64,000 nucleotides of DNA from Actinophytocola sp035634895 (GCF_035634895.1 NZ_DASQCC010000214.1:36200-100199); one strand, 5' to 3'. Counted from the first letter of the stretch, positions 1-10,151 are shown. Translations and numbers: made by a program. The notes: generated by a model not told the origin, from the sequence alone.

Positions 1-35
1 AGTTGCTGGCAGAGGCTGGGGAGACTTTGGTCGTA

Positions 36-80
36 GCCCTCTCAAGGCGGTAGCGCGGGTTCAAATCCCGTCGGGGCTAC
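36..80 (+). other. 3' half of tRNA-Glu(CUC), probable attachment site of an integrated element
   Basis: The stretch reads as an anticodon loop CTCTCAA (anticodon CTC, glutamate), the 3' side of the anticodon stem, a short variable loop, a T arm (GCGGG stem, TTCAAAT loop, CCCGT) and the 3' acceptor strand ending in a discriminator A. Positions 1-35 do not supply a D arm or a 5' acceptor strand that would pair, and the anticodon stem is imperfect (A35 against G49). This is therefore a duplicated 3' tRNA segment and not a working gene. Tyrosine integrases of actinomycete elements usually integrate at tRNA 3' ends and leave such a copy. An integrase pseudogene starts about 150 bases downstream, which supports the reading. 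Confidence 0.65.
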
Positions 81-226
81 ACATTCTCCGCAGCGCGTTG
101 ACCCAGGTCAGCGCGCTGCGGTCGTCTCTGCGGCATCTGTCAGCGTGACCTCAGAAGGGTGCGCGTGGAATGCCTCGTGGAGTGAACGGTCGGCGGGTGG
201 CCGGCGACGCCACGTACAGTGGGGAC

Positions 227-1065
227 ATGGAAGCTTCGGGGGGAGCTTCTCGGGGGGAGACGCGCACGCGCCGAACAGCGCGGGCGCAGGGACATATCGA
301 GAAGCTGAAAAGCGGCTCCTTGCGGGTCTGGGTTTATGTCGGCCACGACAAACTTTGCACAAGCCGCTGTATTTGAAAGAAACCATTTCCGCGGGCCCGG
401 ATGCCGCGGAAACCCGGGCACGTGCCGAACAGGTGCGTAATGACCTGCTGGAGAAGGTGCGGGTCGGGAATCATCCGCGCAGCGACGCGACGGTCGACCA
501 GCTCTGGGAGGCGCACTGCGAGAAGACGAAGTGGGGTCGCAAGACCCGGGACACCAACGCGGGGTACTACCGCAAGCACATCCAGCCGTTCCTGGGCCAA
601 TACAAGATCAACAATGGGCGTCTCGACGGTGACCTGATCGACGAGTTCTACGCCGAGCTGGAGCGGTGCCGTGACCACTGCACCGGGTCACGCAGCGCAC
701 CTCCGGTGCGCCATTGGTCAGCGTCGGAGCACCGATGTGACCAGCGCTGCAAGCCCCACACCTGTCGACCACTCGCGGCCTGGACGATCCGCAAGATCCA
801 CTCGATGCTCAACGGTGCGTTCAGCTACGCCCGGCGCAAGAAGTGGACCCTGCGCAACCCGATGGAGGGTGCGGAACCCTCATCGCCCAAGGGATGCCCG
901 CAGCCGCCGACCGTGAAGGAAGCTGCGTTGATCATCGACGCGGCCTGGAACGGCACCTACTACGGCCCGGCGGTGTGGTTTGCCACCACCACCGGCGCCC
1001 GGCTCGGGGAGCTGTGTGCGCTGCGCTGGCGGGATCTGACCATCCCAGCACGTGGACATCTCCCA
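227..1065 (+). pseudogene. Tyrosine site-specific integrase, frameshifted and truncated
   Basis: The N-terminal part (GHIEKLKSGSLRVWVY, about 295-345) is in one frame. The core-binding domain (residues around DQLWEAHCEKTKWGRK and IHSMLNGAFSYARRKKW) and the first catalytic-arginine box (GARLGELCALRW, about 985-1030) are in another. Compared with the sister copy at 10447, one base is missing near 355, which explains the shift. The catalytic domain stops after RWRDL near 1050, and no second half with the HxxR and Tyr boxes follows. It probably once moved the element whose tRNA-Glu scar lies just upstream. It cannot give an active recombinase as it stands. Confidence 0.7.
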
Positions 1066-1269
1066 CGACATCGACGGGCACGACCCCCGCGATTGTCTCG
1101 TACAGGGCTGTCACTGGGTGCTGTCGATCAGCCGCAGCATCGAGCATGGCCAGTCATCATGCCGCGCCAGTCGGTGTCGCCGCCGCGGACTTGCGGCCGC
1201 ACCCACGAGCACTTCATCCTTCGCGCTCCGCGCGGCTTCAACCTGCATGGATGGAGTTGTCGACAGGCA

Positions 1270-1516
1270 CAGCGCCGCCAACGACATCGAGTTGGTGTTC
1301 ACCCCGACCAACGGGTCGTGGTTGAACTGGGTCGAGTGTGAGTTCACCGCGATCCGCTACTTCGCCCTCAACGGTAGTGACTACCCCACCCACACCGCGC
1401 AAGAAGCCGCGATCGCCCGCTACATCCGCTGGCGCAACAAACACGCCCAACCCAAACGACACTTCGCCATCAGATCCAAGATCCGCCAACCCGATTACCT
1501 CCCCCTATCAGCTTGA
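1270..1516 (+). mobile_element. 3' fragment of an IS630-family transposase
   Basis: The last about 80 codons of the open frame read NDIELVFTPTNGSWLNWVE..., then FTAIRYFAL..., then a RYIRWRNKHAQ motif, ending at a stop at 1514-1516. This is the conserved C-terminal DDE region of IS630-type transposases, including the final glutamate in the SWLNWVE block. The upstream DDE aspartates are absent, because the frame before 1270 is unrelated. The fragment may have truncated the integrase before it. No terminal inverted repeats could be recognised. Confidence 0.65.
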
Positions 1517-1523
1517 CGCGGCA

Positions 1524-2021
1524 CTAGCCCTTCCGGGAGTTCCGCGTACTGCTTTCGTCTCCCCCCATCAGCAACGATGCCATCTTTTGAAATCTCACAA
1601 CTCTGCCAGGCATTCTCGGCGGACGAAGTGAGTACCAAGATAATGAGTTGAGCGGGAGATCATCAATGCCATTTTTACCTTTCACGACCACCGTTCTGGA
1701 GGGAAGTAGCGACGGCCCTGGTCCGATCTCGACTTCGGCAGCGTCAGCCCAATCGATTCGCGCCGAGGTGCCGAACATTCCTCGTTCTATGACGCTTTTT
1801 TCGCTGACGTACACGCCTGAGCGCCACGAGGTGTAGATCCACCACCCACTACCGAGCATTACCACTATTCCGATTACCAGTATTACTATGTCTCCGTCCC
1901 ATCCGGAGGCCACCGCAAGCCCGGTAACCAAAAGTATAACGCTCAGAGTAAGCACGAACCAGCGCCAGGGCGATCGCAGAGAACAAGGCAGTTGCAGACT
2001 GGTGGTCTCGTCAGATCTCAC
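1524..2021 (-). CDS. Small membrane protein with PH-like domain, candidate RHS immunity protein
   Basis: A 165-residue protein. After a short cytoplasmic start come two hydrophobic segments (about residues 18-38, WFVLTLSVILLVTGLAVA, and 44-64, IVILVIGIVVMLGSGWWIY). A soluble half follows with the pattern of a bacterial PH (YdbS/bPH2-like) domain: GVYVSEKSVIERGMF, then IDWADAAEVEIG, then RTVVVKGK. It starts only about 30 bases behind the stop of the RHS gene on the same strand, the usual place for the cognate immunity gene of a polymorphic toxin. The membrane location would fit a toxin acting at the membrane. The fold is moderately supported and the immunity role is inferred from position only. 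Confidence 0.55.
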   Translation of the reverse strand: MRSDETTSLQLPCSLRSPWRWFVLTLSVILLVTGLAVASGWDGDIVILVIGIVVMLGSGWWIYTSWRSGVYVSEKSVIERGMFGTSARIDWADAAEVEIGPGPSLLPSRTVVVKGKNGIDDLPLNSLSWYSLRPPRMPGRVVRFQKMASLLMGGDESSTRNSRKG

Positions 2022-2051
2022 GTGATCACCGTACCATTTGCGTATTCGGGC

Positions 2052-5000
2052 TTAGCACGGCCTCTTTCTCGCGATCTGCCGATGGGCGCAACCGCCGGTC
2101 TTGATCCAGTTGGCGCCATTCAAGCCGGTCATATAGCTAGCTTTCCCCCACAGACTCATGGCTTTCCAGGTGGCGGACCGGGCAGTGTTTTGGACCCATG
2201 GCGACATTCTGGCAAACTTGACGTAGCGCAGCGATGAGGCTAGGCCGAATGACAGCGCGGTTCCAGCAGCGTCAGCGAGGATGGAACTCTTACTGTTGCG
2301 CCACCCGTTCTGTTTGATCTTCTGAGCGGTGCGAACTCCGAATGCGAGCCCTTGAGCCACCCCGCACGATGCCCAACCTGCGACCGGCACCATGCATACG
2401 CCTGTTGCCGCGATAGTAGCAATCGTACCGGCATGTTTACGTACGAATCGGCCAACAGATCTGGCGGCCTTCTTCAACCAGCTCCACCAGCGCCCATCGA
2501 GGTCAGTGCGATTGATGGGGTCGGCGTTGGTGTAGTCGTAGTCGTTGGCGGAGCCTCCGTCGACCGGGTCGACGGAGAGGAATCGGCCGAGTGCTGGGCT
2601 GTAGGGTCGGGCGCCCATCTGGACGAGTGACAGGGCGCCAGCGTGTTCGTAGGGGCGTTGGTGTTGACCAAGCCAGCCGTAGTCCATCTGGCCGGGTTGG
2701 TTGTCCGGCACGCTGTCCGGGTTGATGGCGCCAGTCGGGCTGAGTGGTTCGCCGAATGGGGTGTAGGTACGCAGTGGGCCGGTTTGGTGACCGGTGGGAT
2801 CGGTGGTGAGACACAGGTCGCCGCGCACGGTGGGATGGTCCCATGTCTGCTGAGCGCCGATGGTGTAGAGGACGCCGCCTGGAAGGGTGATAGTGCGGGT
2901 AGCGATGCGTTTGTCGGCGGTGAGGGCGAGATCCGCGGTATCGCCGTCGCTGGTGTAGGAGTAGAGCACAGCTGCGGCCGTGTCACCGGTGGCGGCGTCG
3001 CGGCGAATGATGCGGTCGGTGGCGTCGCGGATGTAGGTGACGGTAGCCGGGTCGGTACCAGTGGTGCGGGCGCCGGTGTTGCGGTCGTCGCCATCCCAGG
3101 TGAGGGTAGTTGTGGTGGTGGCGCCGGCGGTCCAGCCGGTGGTATTGCCGTGAGTGTCGTAGGTGATGCCGGCGACCTCGGTGGCGCCAGAGGTGGCGAG
3201 GATTCGGTCGGTGGCGTCGTAGCAGTAGGAGGTTTCGGTCGTACCGGTCGAGGTCTGGTCGAGTAGCCGCACACGGTTGGTGTTCGTGCCGGCGCCGACC
3301 TGGGTGCCGGTCGGACAGGTGGTGGATGCGGTGCTGGTGAAGTCATAGGTGTAGTGATGTCCGCTGACCCAGGCTTCGGTGAGCCGGCCGGTCGAGTCGT
3401 AGACATAGTTGGGTGCGTTGGGGCGGGCATCGACACCCGCGAGGGTCTCGTTGGTGACGGTGCCGGCGCGGGTACGGTCGACGGAGGAGGCGATGGTGGT
3501 GTTGTCGCTGGTGAGCCAGGTCAGACTGGTGGTCTGTCCGGCGGGGTCTTTGCCGATCGCGGTCAGGGAGGTGCCGTTGGCGTAGGTGACGCTGGCCAGT
3601 TCGCCGGCGCTGTCGTAGGTGACTGTGGCCAACAAGGTGGTGTCAAGGGTGTGGGTGAGGATGCGGCCGGCGTCGTCGTAGGTGTAGGTGGTCGTTCGGG
3701 ATGGATCGGCGGTGCTGGGTGGAATGAGGGTTTCGGCGGTGACACGGCCGGGTTGGTCATAGGTGGTGTTGGTGCGGGTGCCTTGGGTGTCGGTGTAGGC
3801 GACGGTGCGGCCGAGCAGATCGACCCTGGTGGTGATCGTGCCTTGGTTGTCGGTGACCGAGGTGGTCAGCGGGTCGCCACCGACGGCGTAGTTGGTGGTC
3901 ACGGTGCGCGCCGAGCCGGTGGACGAGGCCGGATAGGCGCGAGAGACGACACGGTCGCGGTCGTCGTAGGAGGTGCACGTCCAGTCGCCGTTCACCGCGC
4001 TCGCGATGACCCGACCGGAGGCGTCGTAGACTTGCTGTTCCGACCTCGCCGAGCCAACTGCGGGGGTAGGTGAGGTGACGAGCTTGGTCATCCCACCCTG
4101 GTTGATCGCTGGGCTGCCAGCCACACACGGGTTGGCCCGCGTTTCGGTATCGCCGTAATAGGCGTAGCTCGTCGCGGCCCCGGTGGGCGAGGTCTTGGTG
4201 GTTTGACGTAGGTAGCCCGAGCCGGGGACCTCATACCCGGTCCGAGATGTCAGCAGCGTCGCTCCTGTGCCAGAGGTCGTCGAGGTGGCCAGTCCGTAGG
4301 TCAGGTCCAGACCATTCTCGTCGTATCGGGTCGTGGTGACCTGATCGGGCACACCGTCGGCGGGAGCTTCGGAGGTGGTGGTCGACGTGGTCAGACCATA
4401 GCGAGGGTGCAGGTACTGCCCAGGAATGTGTTCATAGGTGCCGGCAGGGGTGGTCCAGTTGACGTGCAGTTGGCCGGGGCCGCCGCCGTTGAAATGGTCG
4501 ACCCGGATGCGATGGATAGAGCCCGCAGTGGTGTTCGTGTAGTCACCGCGAGCGGCACGTGGCACATCCAGCAACCAGGAGTCGACCACGAGCTGGTCGT
4601 CGATCCACAGCCGGGCGCCGTTGTCGACGTGTACCTCCATCGTGTACTTGCCAACATCGGGAAACTGGATCTCGCCGGTCAGCCGGATACCGAAGTTGCC
4701 GGCCGGGATGCCGGGTGCCGGGGGTGTGGTGCCGTCCCAGTCCTGGTACATCTGGCCGTCGGCGTGGCCGAAACCGGTCGCATACACCTTGGGTGCGCCG
4801 CTGAGGCTGGTGTTGTCGTAGTAGGCCACCGACAACCCAACCATGCCCTCGTCGTAGCCGGTGTGGTTGTGCGGCACGATACCGGCGCACGCCGCCGTCG
4901 GTAGCTGGCCGGTGAAACAGGACGCGGGCGCGGGTCCGTACTGGTCGGTTGGGCGATCGGCATAGTCGTAGACGGTGGTGGACATGCGGCCCGCCGCGTC

Positions 5001-8000
5001 GGTCGAGGTGAGCGCGAGGTCCTTGTCGTTCCAGGTCTGAGAAGTGGTTTTGCCGGTGGCGTCTGTCGTGGACAGTAGGCGCCAGGCGTCGTCGTAGGTG
5101 ACCCTGGTGAAGAATCCGACCGCCGGGGAGAGCCCCGCCTCATCCACGAAGGATCGGTGGTTGGCCGGGTCGTAGCGGTAGCCGTGTCGCGGACGGGGTT
5201 GCCCCGGTTGAGGCGCGGGAGCGGTGATCGAGGTGGCGACGGTGCCGCCGGCGTCGTAGCCGATCGCCCAGGTGGACTCAGGCGTGCTGCGGGTTGTTGG
5301 ATCGACGGCGACCCAGTCATTGACCAGTCCGTTGCGCATCGCGGAAAGCATGCCGGCGGTGTTGTAGGTGTAGTCGGTGATCTCCGAACCCGGGTCCTCG
5401 ATGCGGAACAGCTGCCCCTGCTTGTACCAGAGCCTCGTCTGGCTGCCGTCCCAGTAGACGATCCGGCACAGCATCTGGGTCGGCGGCAACGTGTCCGCAC
5501 CACTCGGTGGGGTGGCGCCGCCGTAGCAGTCGTCGCCGGAACGGTTGTAGTACAGGTGATGCGAGCGACCGGAGACCGGATCCTTGATCTCCCGCAGCCG
5601 CGACGGGGTGCCGTTATAGAGGTTCACCAGCGCGGCCGGCTTGCGTGAATCGGGAGATGTGCTCAGAGTTTCCAGCTTGCCGTCCGCGCCGAATACGTAC
5701 ACATCCGAACCCTCGGTCAAGGTGACGTGGCCCCCGGTGTCCAATGCGAGGACGCCGTCCTCACCGTCGGGCGGACTGTAGCCGCCCGCGGACTTCTTGG
5801 TCCAGGTGTGCTTCGCGCCGGTGCCGTCGGTCACCACGATCGTCTGGTCGGTGACCTGGGCCTGGGTGTAGGTCGAGCCGGTGCCGTCGAGGTCCGCCGA
5901 GAGCGTCCAGCCGCGCGGCAGGACCGGGCTGTCGGTGGTGTGCAGCCAGTCGGCGGGCACGATCTGGGGCGGCACCGTGCCGTTGGTGGTTTGGGTGAAC
6001 AAGCGGAGGTAGGACGGGCCGGTGGCCTCGGCGAGTTCCACCTTGATCGGCACCGGGTGGTGGGCGGTCAGTGCTGTCCCGGTGGCCTGGGTCCAGTTCA
6101 CATCGCTGCAGCAGCCGGTGTTGTACACCGACTGGTTGTTGATCCACACCTTCAAGGTGTCGTCGTGCACCCCGGCGAACTGGTAAGTTCCATCGACTGG
6201 CGGATCGAAGTACCCCTCCCACCGCACCACGAACCAGTCCGGGTCCAACGCCGGCGCGTACGGCGACGCGGTGCCGAAGTCCACGTTCACCTGCGGCTCG
6301 GTACGCACCAACGCAGGTTGCTGACCATCGGCGACATTCCCATTGTGCGACAGGTCCGCGAAGTACGAGGCTCGTAGCCCCTTGGCATCCTGCTGCTGGG
6401 AGTTGTAGTCGAACGTCAGGCCGGCCGTTCCGCCGACCGTGATGAAGGTGGGCGACGCCTGTGAGGTCATGACGTTCCCATTGGCCAGGTTCACGGTCAC
6501 CGGACCCAGACCGTCCGACGGTGCCGGCCCCTTGTCGCCGACACGCTGGTCCACCCGGAAATGCCCGACATTGGGCTGTGTGACCATCGAAACGCCGCTG
6601 TACGTACTCGCCTGCCACGTATACGCGACCCCATCCTGCAACACACCCGACGGTACCGTCCATGTAGGACCAGATTGGCAACCCGACTCGACCACCACAC
6701 CCGACTTGCCGTCGTTACCCGTGGCCACCCGGAAGCAGTACTTCACCGCATCGCCGTCCTGATCGCTCGCCGAGTCCACAGCCAGCGTAGGTGTCAAGTT
6801 CGTCTGCACGCTGTTGTCCGGCGGCGCGATCTGGACCGGCGCCGGCGGAGCGTCCCCCAGGTCGATCGTCAGCGTGACAACCAGGTTCTTGTACGTCCAC
6901 ACATTCGCGACCTCCGCACCCACCAGCATGAAGTACGGGCGGTTGTCGCGGTTCGCGACCGCTGTCGCGATGTCCTGCGTCAGCCGAGGATCCGAGAGAC
7001 TGCCGACCTGACCCACAAACGCGCTGGCCAACGCTGCGCCAACGCCGTCGAAACTAAACGCCGTGGCGTGATACAGGTCCGCGTTGTAGGTCTTGTCCAC
7101 CCCCACCGGTGTCCGTGTGTTGCTCAGGTCCATCCGTGCCCCGACGACCGTTTGCCCGAACATCGACGAGTAGTCGAAGTGGAAGACGCTGCGCCACACC
7201 GCTCCGCTATCGAGCGGATTCCCAATCTTGATACCGCAGTTGGTGCACGTCGCCCCATCGGACTTGTAGGAGATCGATTGATCGTCGCCTGTGGCGAAGG
7301 TCGGGTCCACACTCACCGGGTACGCCCGCGCCGGGTCCCGCAACCATGTCTCGTCCACCGACACCGTCAGAATCCAGCTATCCTCTGCTGGCTCGAGGTC
7401 GTAGCCACCACCGGTCATCGCCGGCGGGCGAGCGGTGGAGCCGGAAGAATCCCATGCCGCGATCGGTGGCATCACAACCACATTTCTACCGGCGCCATCC
7501 GCGAACACCACCGAACCGTCACCAGCAACCCGGGGGGTCAACCCATCAGTGCCTAGCCGAAAGCGCCACGAGGAATTCCCCTTGTCCGGAGGCTTGTGCA
7601 GTTCGATGGTCTCCTTGACAGAGCCCGCGGTGACCTCGTAGTCCAGGTCGGTGTTCGGCAATACGTTCGTGTAACCGACCTCGCTGCCCGATGCGCGGGC
7701 CGCACTCCCCGTCGCCTGCTCAAGACCCAACCAGGCACGCTTGCCGTTCACCTCCACCGACAACAGTTCCGGGTCATCGGCTCGCCTGCTCAACGACACG
7801 TTCAGTGGGTGCCGCTTCGCCCGCAGCCGTCCATCCCGCCTCACCAGACCGGTGTCCACCGGTTGCCAAACACCCGAAGAATCCCTGGTGTTCAACGGCT
7901 CACTCGACTGACGCACTGTGCGGGTACCGTCCAGGTTCTCGAACTCCGTCGCGAACATCGATCGCGACACCGGCTCCGAACTCTTGGCGTCGAAGTGATT

Positions 8001-8153
8001 CGTGTCCCTGACTTCGAACGGGCTGAAGTCCGCGTGCGGATCCGCCGGCGCCAACGACTGAGGCGCCAGCGGCTCGCCGGGCAGCAACGGCACATTCCGT
8101 GGATCAACCGCGCGCGAGGCCACCTCCGCCAACGCGGGAGCCATCGCATCCAA
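2052..8153 (-). CDS. RHS-repeat protein with two PA14 domains, polymorphic toxin type
   Basis: About 2030 residues. In order: an N-terminal region ending in the SVDPTF motif; a DNRLRE-like domain (about 300-430); an Ig/FN3-like stretch (about 440-540); PA14 domain 1 (about 585-715); RHS/YD repeats (many DxxGRxxxxxY units); PA14 domain 2 (about 1120-1260); more YD repeats; and the RHS core end (YTPFGEPLSPTG, LGRFLSVDPVDGG, DYDYTNADPINRTDLDG). After that comes a unique 150-residue tip with a hydrophobic segment (IATIAATGVCMVPVAGWASC). PA14 domains bind carbohydrate, and the RHS shell encloses the tip toxin. The tip resembles no nuclease I know. The frame that starts at TTG 8153 lacks a signal peptide. 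A hydrophobic signal-like segment (start ATG at 8233, RAFRILVLVMVAGLALSV) sits directly upstream in another frame, so one base seems to be lost or gained near 8155. The gene may be broken or misread there. Confidence 0.85.
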   Translation of the reverse strand: MDAMAPALAEVASRAVDPRNVPLLPGEPLAPQSLAPADPHADFSPFEVRDTNHFDAKSSEPVSRSMFATEFENLDGTRTVRQSSEPLNTRDSSGVWQPVDTGLVRRDGRLRAKRHPLNVSLSRRADDPELLSVEVNGKRAWLGLEQATGSAARASGSEVGYTNVLPNTDLDYEVTAGSVKETIELHKPPDKGNSSWRFRLGTDGLTPRVAGDGSVVFADGAGRNVVVMPPIAAWDSSGSTARPPAMTGGGYDLEPAEDSWILTVSVDETWLRDPARAYPVSVDPTFATGDDQSISYKSDGATCTNCGIKIGNPLDSGAVWRSVFHFDYSSMFGQTVVGARMDLSNTRTPVGVDKTYNADLYHATAFSFDGVGAALASAFVGQVGSLSDPRLTQDIATAVANRDNRPYFMLVGAEVANVWTYKNLVVTLTIDLGDAPPAPVQIAPPDNSVQTNLTPTLAVDSASDQDGDAVKYCFRVATGNDGKSGVVVESGCQSGPTWTVPSGVLQDGVAYTWQASTYSGVSMVTQPNVGHFRVDQRVGDKGPAPSDGLGPVTVNLANGNVMTSQASPTFITVGGTAGLTFDYNSQQQDAKGLRASYFADLSHNGNVADGQQPALVRTEPQVNVDFGTASPYAPALDPDWFVVRWEGYFDPPVDGTYQFAGVHDDTLKVWINNQSVYNTGCCSDVNWTQATGTALTAHHPVPIKVELAEATGPSYLRLFTQTTNGTVPPQIVPADWLHTTDSPVLPRGWTLSADLDGTGSTYTQAQVTDQTIVVTDGTGAKHTWTKKSAGGYSPPDGEDGVLALDTGGHVTLTEGSDVYVFGADGKLETLSTSPDSRKPAALVNLYNGTPSRLREIKDPVSGRSHHLYYNRSGDDCYGGATPPSGADTLPPTQMLCRIVYWDGSQTRLWYKQGQLFRIEDPGSEITDYTYNTAGMLSAMRNGLVNDWVAVDPTTRSTPESTWAIGYDAGGTVATSITAPAPQPGQPRPRHGYRYDPANHRSFVDEAGLSPAVGFFTRVTYDDAWRLLSTTDATGKTTSQTWNDKDLALTSTDAAGRMSTTVYDYADRPTDQYGPAPASCFTGQLPTAACAGIVPHNHTGYDEGMVGLSVAYYDNTSLSGAPKVYATGFGHADGQMYQDWDGTTPPAPGIPAGNFGIRLTGEIQFPDVGKYTMEVHVDNGARLWIDDQLVVDSWLLDVPRAARGDYTNTTAGSIHRIRVDHFNGGGPGQLHVNWTTPAGTYEHIPGQYLHPRYGLTTSTTTSEAPADGVPDQVTTTRYDENGLDLTYGLATSTTSGTGATLLTSRTGYEVPGSGYLRQTTKTSPTGAATSYAYYGDTETRANPCVAGSPAINQGGMTKLVTSPTPAVGSARSEQQVYDASGRVIASAVNGDWTCTSYDDRDRVVSRAYPASSTGSARTVTTNYAVGGDPLTTSVTDNQGTITTRVDLLGRTVAYTDTQGTRTNTTYDQPGRVTAETLIPPSTADPSRTTTYTYDDAGRILTHTLDTTLLATVTYDSAGELASVTYANGTSLTAIGKDPAGQTTSLTWLTSDNTTIASSVDRTRAGTVTNETLAGVDARPNAPNYVYDSTGRLTEAWVSGHHYTYDFTSTASTTCPTGTQVGAGTNTNRVRLLDQTSTGTTETSYCYDATDRILATSGATEVAGITYDTHGNTTGWTAGATTTTTLTWDGDDRNTGARTTGTDPATVTYIRDATDRIIRRDAATGDTAAAVLYSYTSDGDTADLALTADKRIATRTITLPGGVLYTIGAQQTWDHPTVRGDLCLTTDPTGHQTGPLRTYTPFGEPLSPTGAINPDSVPDNQPGQMDYGWLGQHQRPYEHAGALSLVQMGARPYSPALGRFLSVDPVDGGSANDYDYTNADPINRTDLDGRWWSWLKKAARSVGRFVRKHAGTIATIAATGVCMVPVAGWASCGVAQGLAFGVRTAQKIKQNGWRNSKSSILADAAGTALSFGLASSLRYVKFARMSPWVQNTARSATWKAMSLWGKASYMTGLNGANWIKTGGCAHRQIARKRPC

Positions 8154-8233
8154 ACGGACAGGGCCAACCCGGCGACCATCACCAGTACCAAAATCCGAAA
8201 CGCGCGCACGTCAAACCGACCGAACAGCACCAT

Positions 8234-8754
8234 AACCCCCAGAAGGGCTCGCGCGGACCCCGACTCCCCGCAAGGCCAAGAAAGAATCTCGATCACACGA
8301 TCCCGGATGACACCAACAGTGTCACTCCACCGAACGACGCAATCGCGGAACGTAACCCACAGCTAGGCTGAACGGATGACCGAGACCTCTCGTGACAACG
8401 AATGCCGGTTCCACGAACTGATGGCCCAAGGCGGTCCAACCGCCGTGGAACGACAGGTGAACAACTCAGGACCAAGTTTGGCCCTGCCGGACAATCGCGG
8501 CTCGTACTACAACAGCTGAGTACTGGTCACCGTTCCCGCGAAGCACCGGCTCTTCAGGGAAGCAAACATAACGCCAAAGCCCCTGACCGACGAGTCCGAA
8601 GCCGTCGTCATTCGACGGTCACCCAATCCAGGCGCCCGGCCGCTGCATACGGTTCACCGGGCCACGCCTACGTGCACCAATTGATAAACATCCACGGCGA
8701 ACGACGTCAAATGAGGGGAGTTCAGACGGTCGTAGCATGTGATCTTGGTGTTCT
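8234..8754. other. Intergenic stretch without a convincing gene
   Basis: About 520 bases between the RHS gene, whose promoter should lie here on the minus strand, and the IS30 remnant. A 47-codon frame runs from ATG 8376 to TGA 8519 on the plus strand (MTETSRDNECRFHELMAQ...). It has no recognisable family and only a weak ribosome binding site, so I do not call it a gene. Confidence 0.4.
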
Positions 8755-8935
8755 GTGGGAAAGGATTCGCTGTCGTGCGCAGGATTGACCTTGGCGGGTC
8801 GAGAGGAGATCTCCCGTGGGCCTGCGGAGTTGTTGGAGATCAAGGACATCGCGGTCCGGATTGGTCGTGGACCTGGTGGCGGGCACCTCGACGTTCAACT
8901 CGGGCCTGTACGGGGCCGGGCGGCGTCAATCGCCT
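8755..8935 (+). mobile_element. N-terminal remnant of an IS30-family transposase
   Basis: The frame reads LTLAGREEISRGPAELLEIKDIAVRIGR, which has the spacing and most residues of the N-terminal helix-turn-helix of IS30 transposases (LTLAEREEISRG...LxxIAxRLGR). Similarity stops within about 30 codons, and no DDE domain follows. No IS ends were found. It is another decayed element in the left flank. Confidence 0.45.
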
Positions 8936-9057
8936 CCTGAAGCCGGTCTTTCCACCATCGGGCGGTGGCCGGATCTCGGGACTGTACGCGACCTACTACA
9001 TCCGGCTGTTCAACAGCTGTTGGGACGCCGAAGGGAGCATTGCGAACTGACCCCCGT

Positions 9058-10151
9058 GGTGAACGGTCACCTCGGGCCGATAATGCGCGAGTTCTGGCTC
9101 CTGTTGGCACACACCGGGGCCTCGGTCCGTTCCTACGCCCGGCAACAGGCGATCGATCCGGCCTCGGTGTCCCGCTACCTCAACGGAGCGGTGCTGCCGG
9201 CGGACGAGTTCGTCATCGACCTGATCGACGCAGTCAGGCGTGCGACTGGGCAGGACCTGGTTTGAGGAAGCCGAGCAGCTGCGGAAGCTGCACCGGGCCG
9301 CCCAGGAGGCTCAGACCAGCAACTGGGGTGTCACCCAGCAGTGGAAAGCCAGGGAGGCGAAGCTGCGCGACCGGGCGGAGGCCGCCGAGGCGATGGCCGC
9401 CGCGAGCGCGGAGGAGGTCCGTGAGCTACGACGGCTGGTCGAGGAACTGTCGGCCCACGCCGACGCATCCCCTCCGGCGAGCACGGGAGAACCCGCCAGG
9501 GTCCAGCCAACCCGTTACTGGAGCTCCTACACCGACGCTCTCACGAGCAAGGGGTGGACGTCCGAGTCCGTCGCCGCCGTCGACGAGGTGACAGAGCGGG
9601 TCATGACCTTCCTCGCCGACCCGACGACGCCGGAACCGACTCCAATCAGGGGAACCTTCGTCCACGAACTGGAGAGCGGCAGGACCGCCAGCGCGGTCGG
9701 TCTGATCGCGAAGTCAATCGATGCTGGTTACCGTCTGGTGATCGTGCCCACCGGCACGACGAACATCGCCCGGCGACAGATCCAGGAGACTATCGACGCT
9801 GGCGTCCGGTCGCTGCCCGACACTTCGGGGATCGTCCGCCTGACCGACCCGGAGCTGGACTACCGCAGACTGGCGCAGACCCTGTCCACGCTCGAGTTTG
9901 AGAAGCAGCGACCCGACCTGCCCCTCAACGACGCGCGGAACCTGTACGGTGCGTCGGTACGGCTCATGGTCGTGAAGAAGAACCAGTCGGTTCTCCGGAG
10001 GCTGCTGAACGACCTGCTATACGTCCAGACTCAGCTCGGCGAGATCCCTACCTTGATCGTCGACATGGCACCGGAGAGCCACCAGGAGGGTTCGGCGATC
10101 GACAGGTCCCTCATCCGGATGGACGGACACCCCGGTCACCGCTGGCGCTGA
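9058..10151 (+). pseudogene. HTH / coiled-coil / Z1-ATPase-like gene, frameshifted and truncated
   Basis: Frame one encodes a helix-turn-helix typical of actinomycete regulators (SYARQQAIDPASVSRYLNG, about 9130-9200) and ends at TGA 9262-9264. The expected continuation (FEEAEQLRKLHRAAQEAQ, then an Ala/Glu-rich coiled coil) is in the frame read from 9240, so one base is off near 9260. After the coiled coil the same frame continues with YWSSYTDALTSKGW and a stretch like the start of Z1-domain ATPases (FVHELESGRTASAVGLIAKSIDAGYRLVIVPTGTTN, with ESGRTAS in the place of the QSGKTAN P-loop). It stops at 10151, far short of a full Z1 protein. Z1 proteins occur in phage and plasmid defence islands. 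Here the altered P-loop lysine (K to R) and the truncation argue for a dead gene. Confidence 0.5.

Noticed and set aside
1..80. A complete tRNA gene at the window start
   Set aside because: Only the 3' half folds. No matching 5' acceptor strand or D arm is present in 1-35.
8376..8519. 47-codon plus-strand frame
   Set aside because: No family, no strong ribosome binding site, and located among decayed elements.
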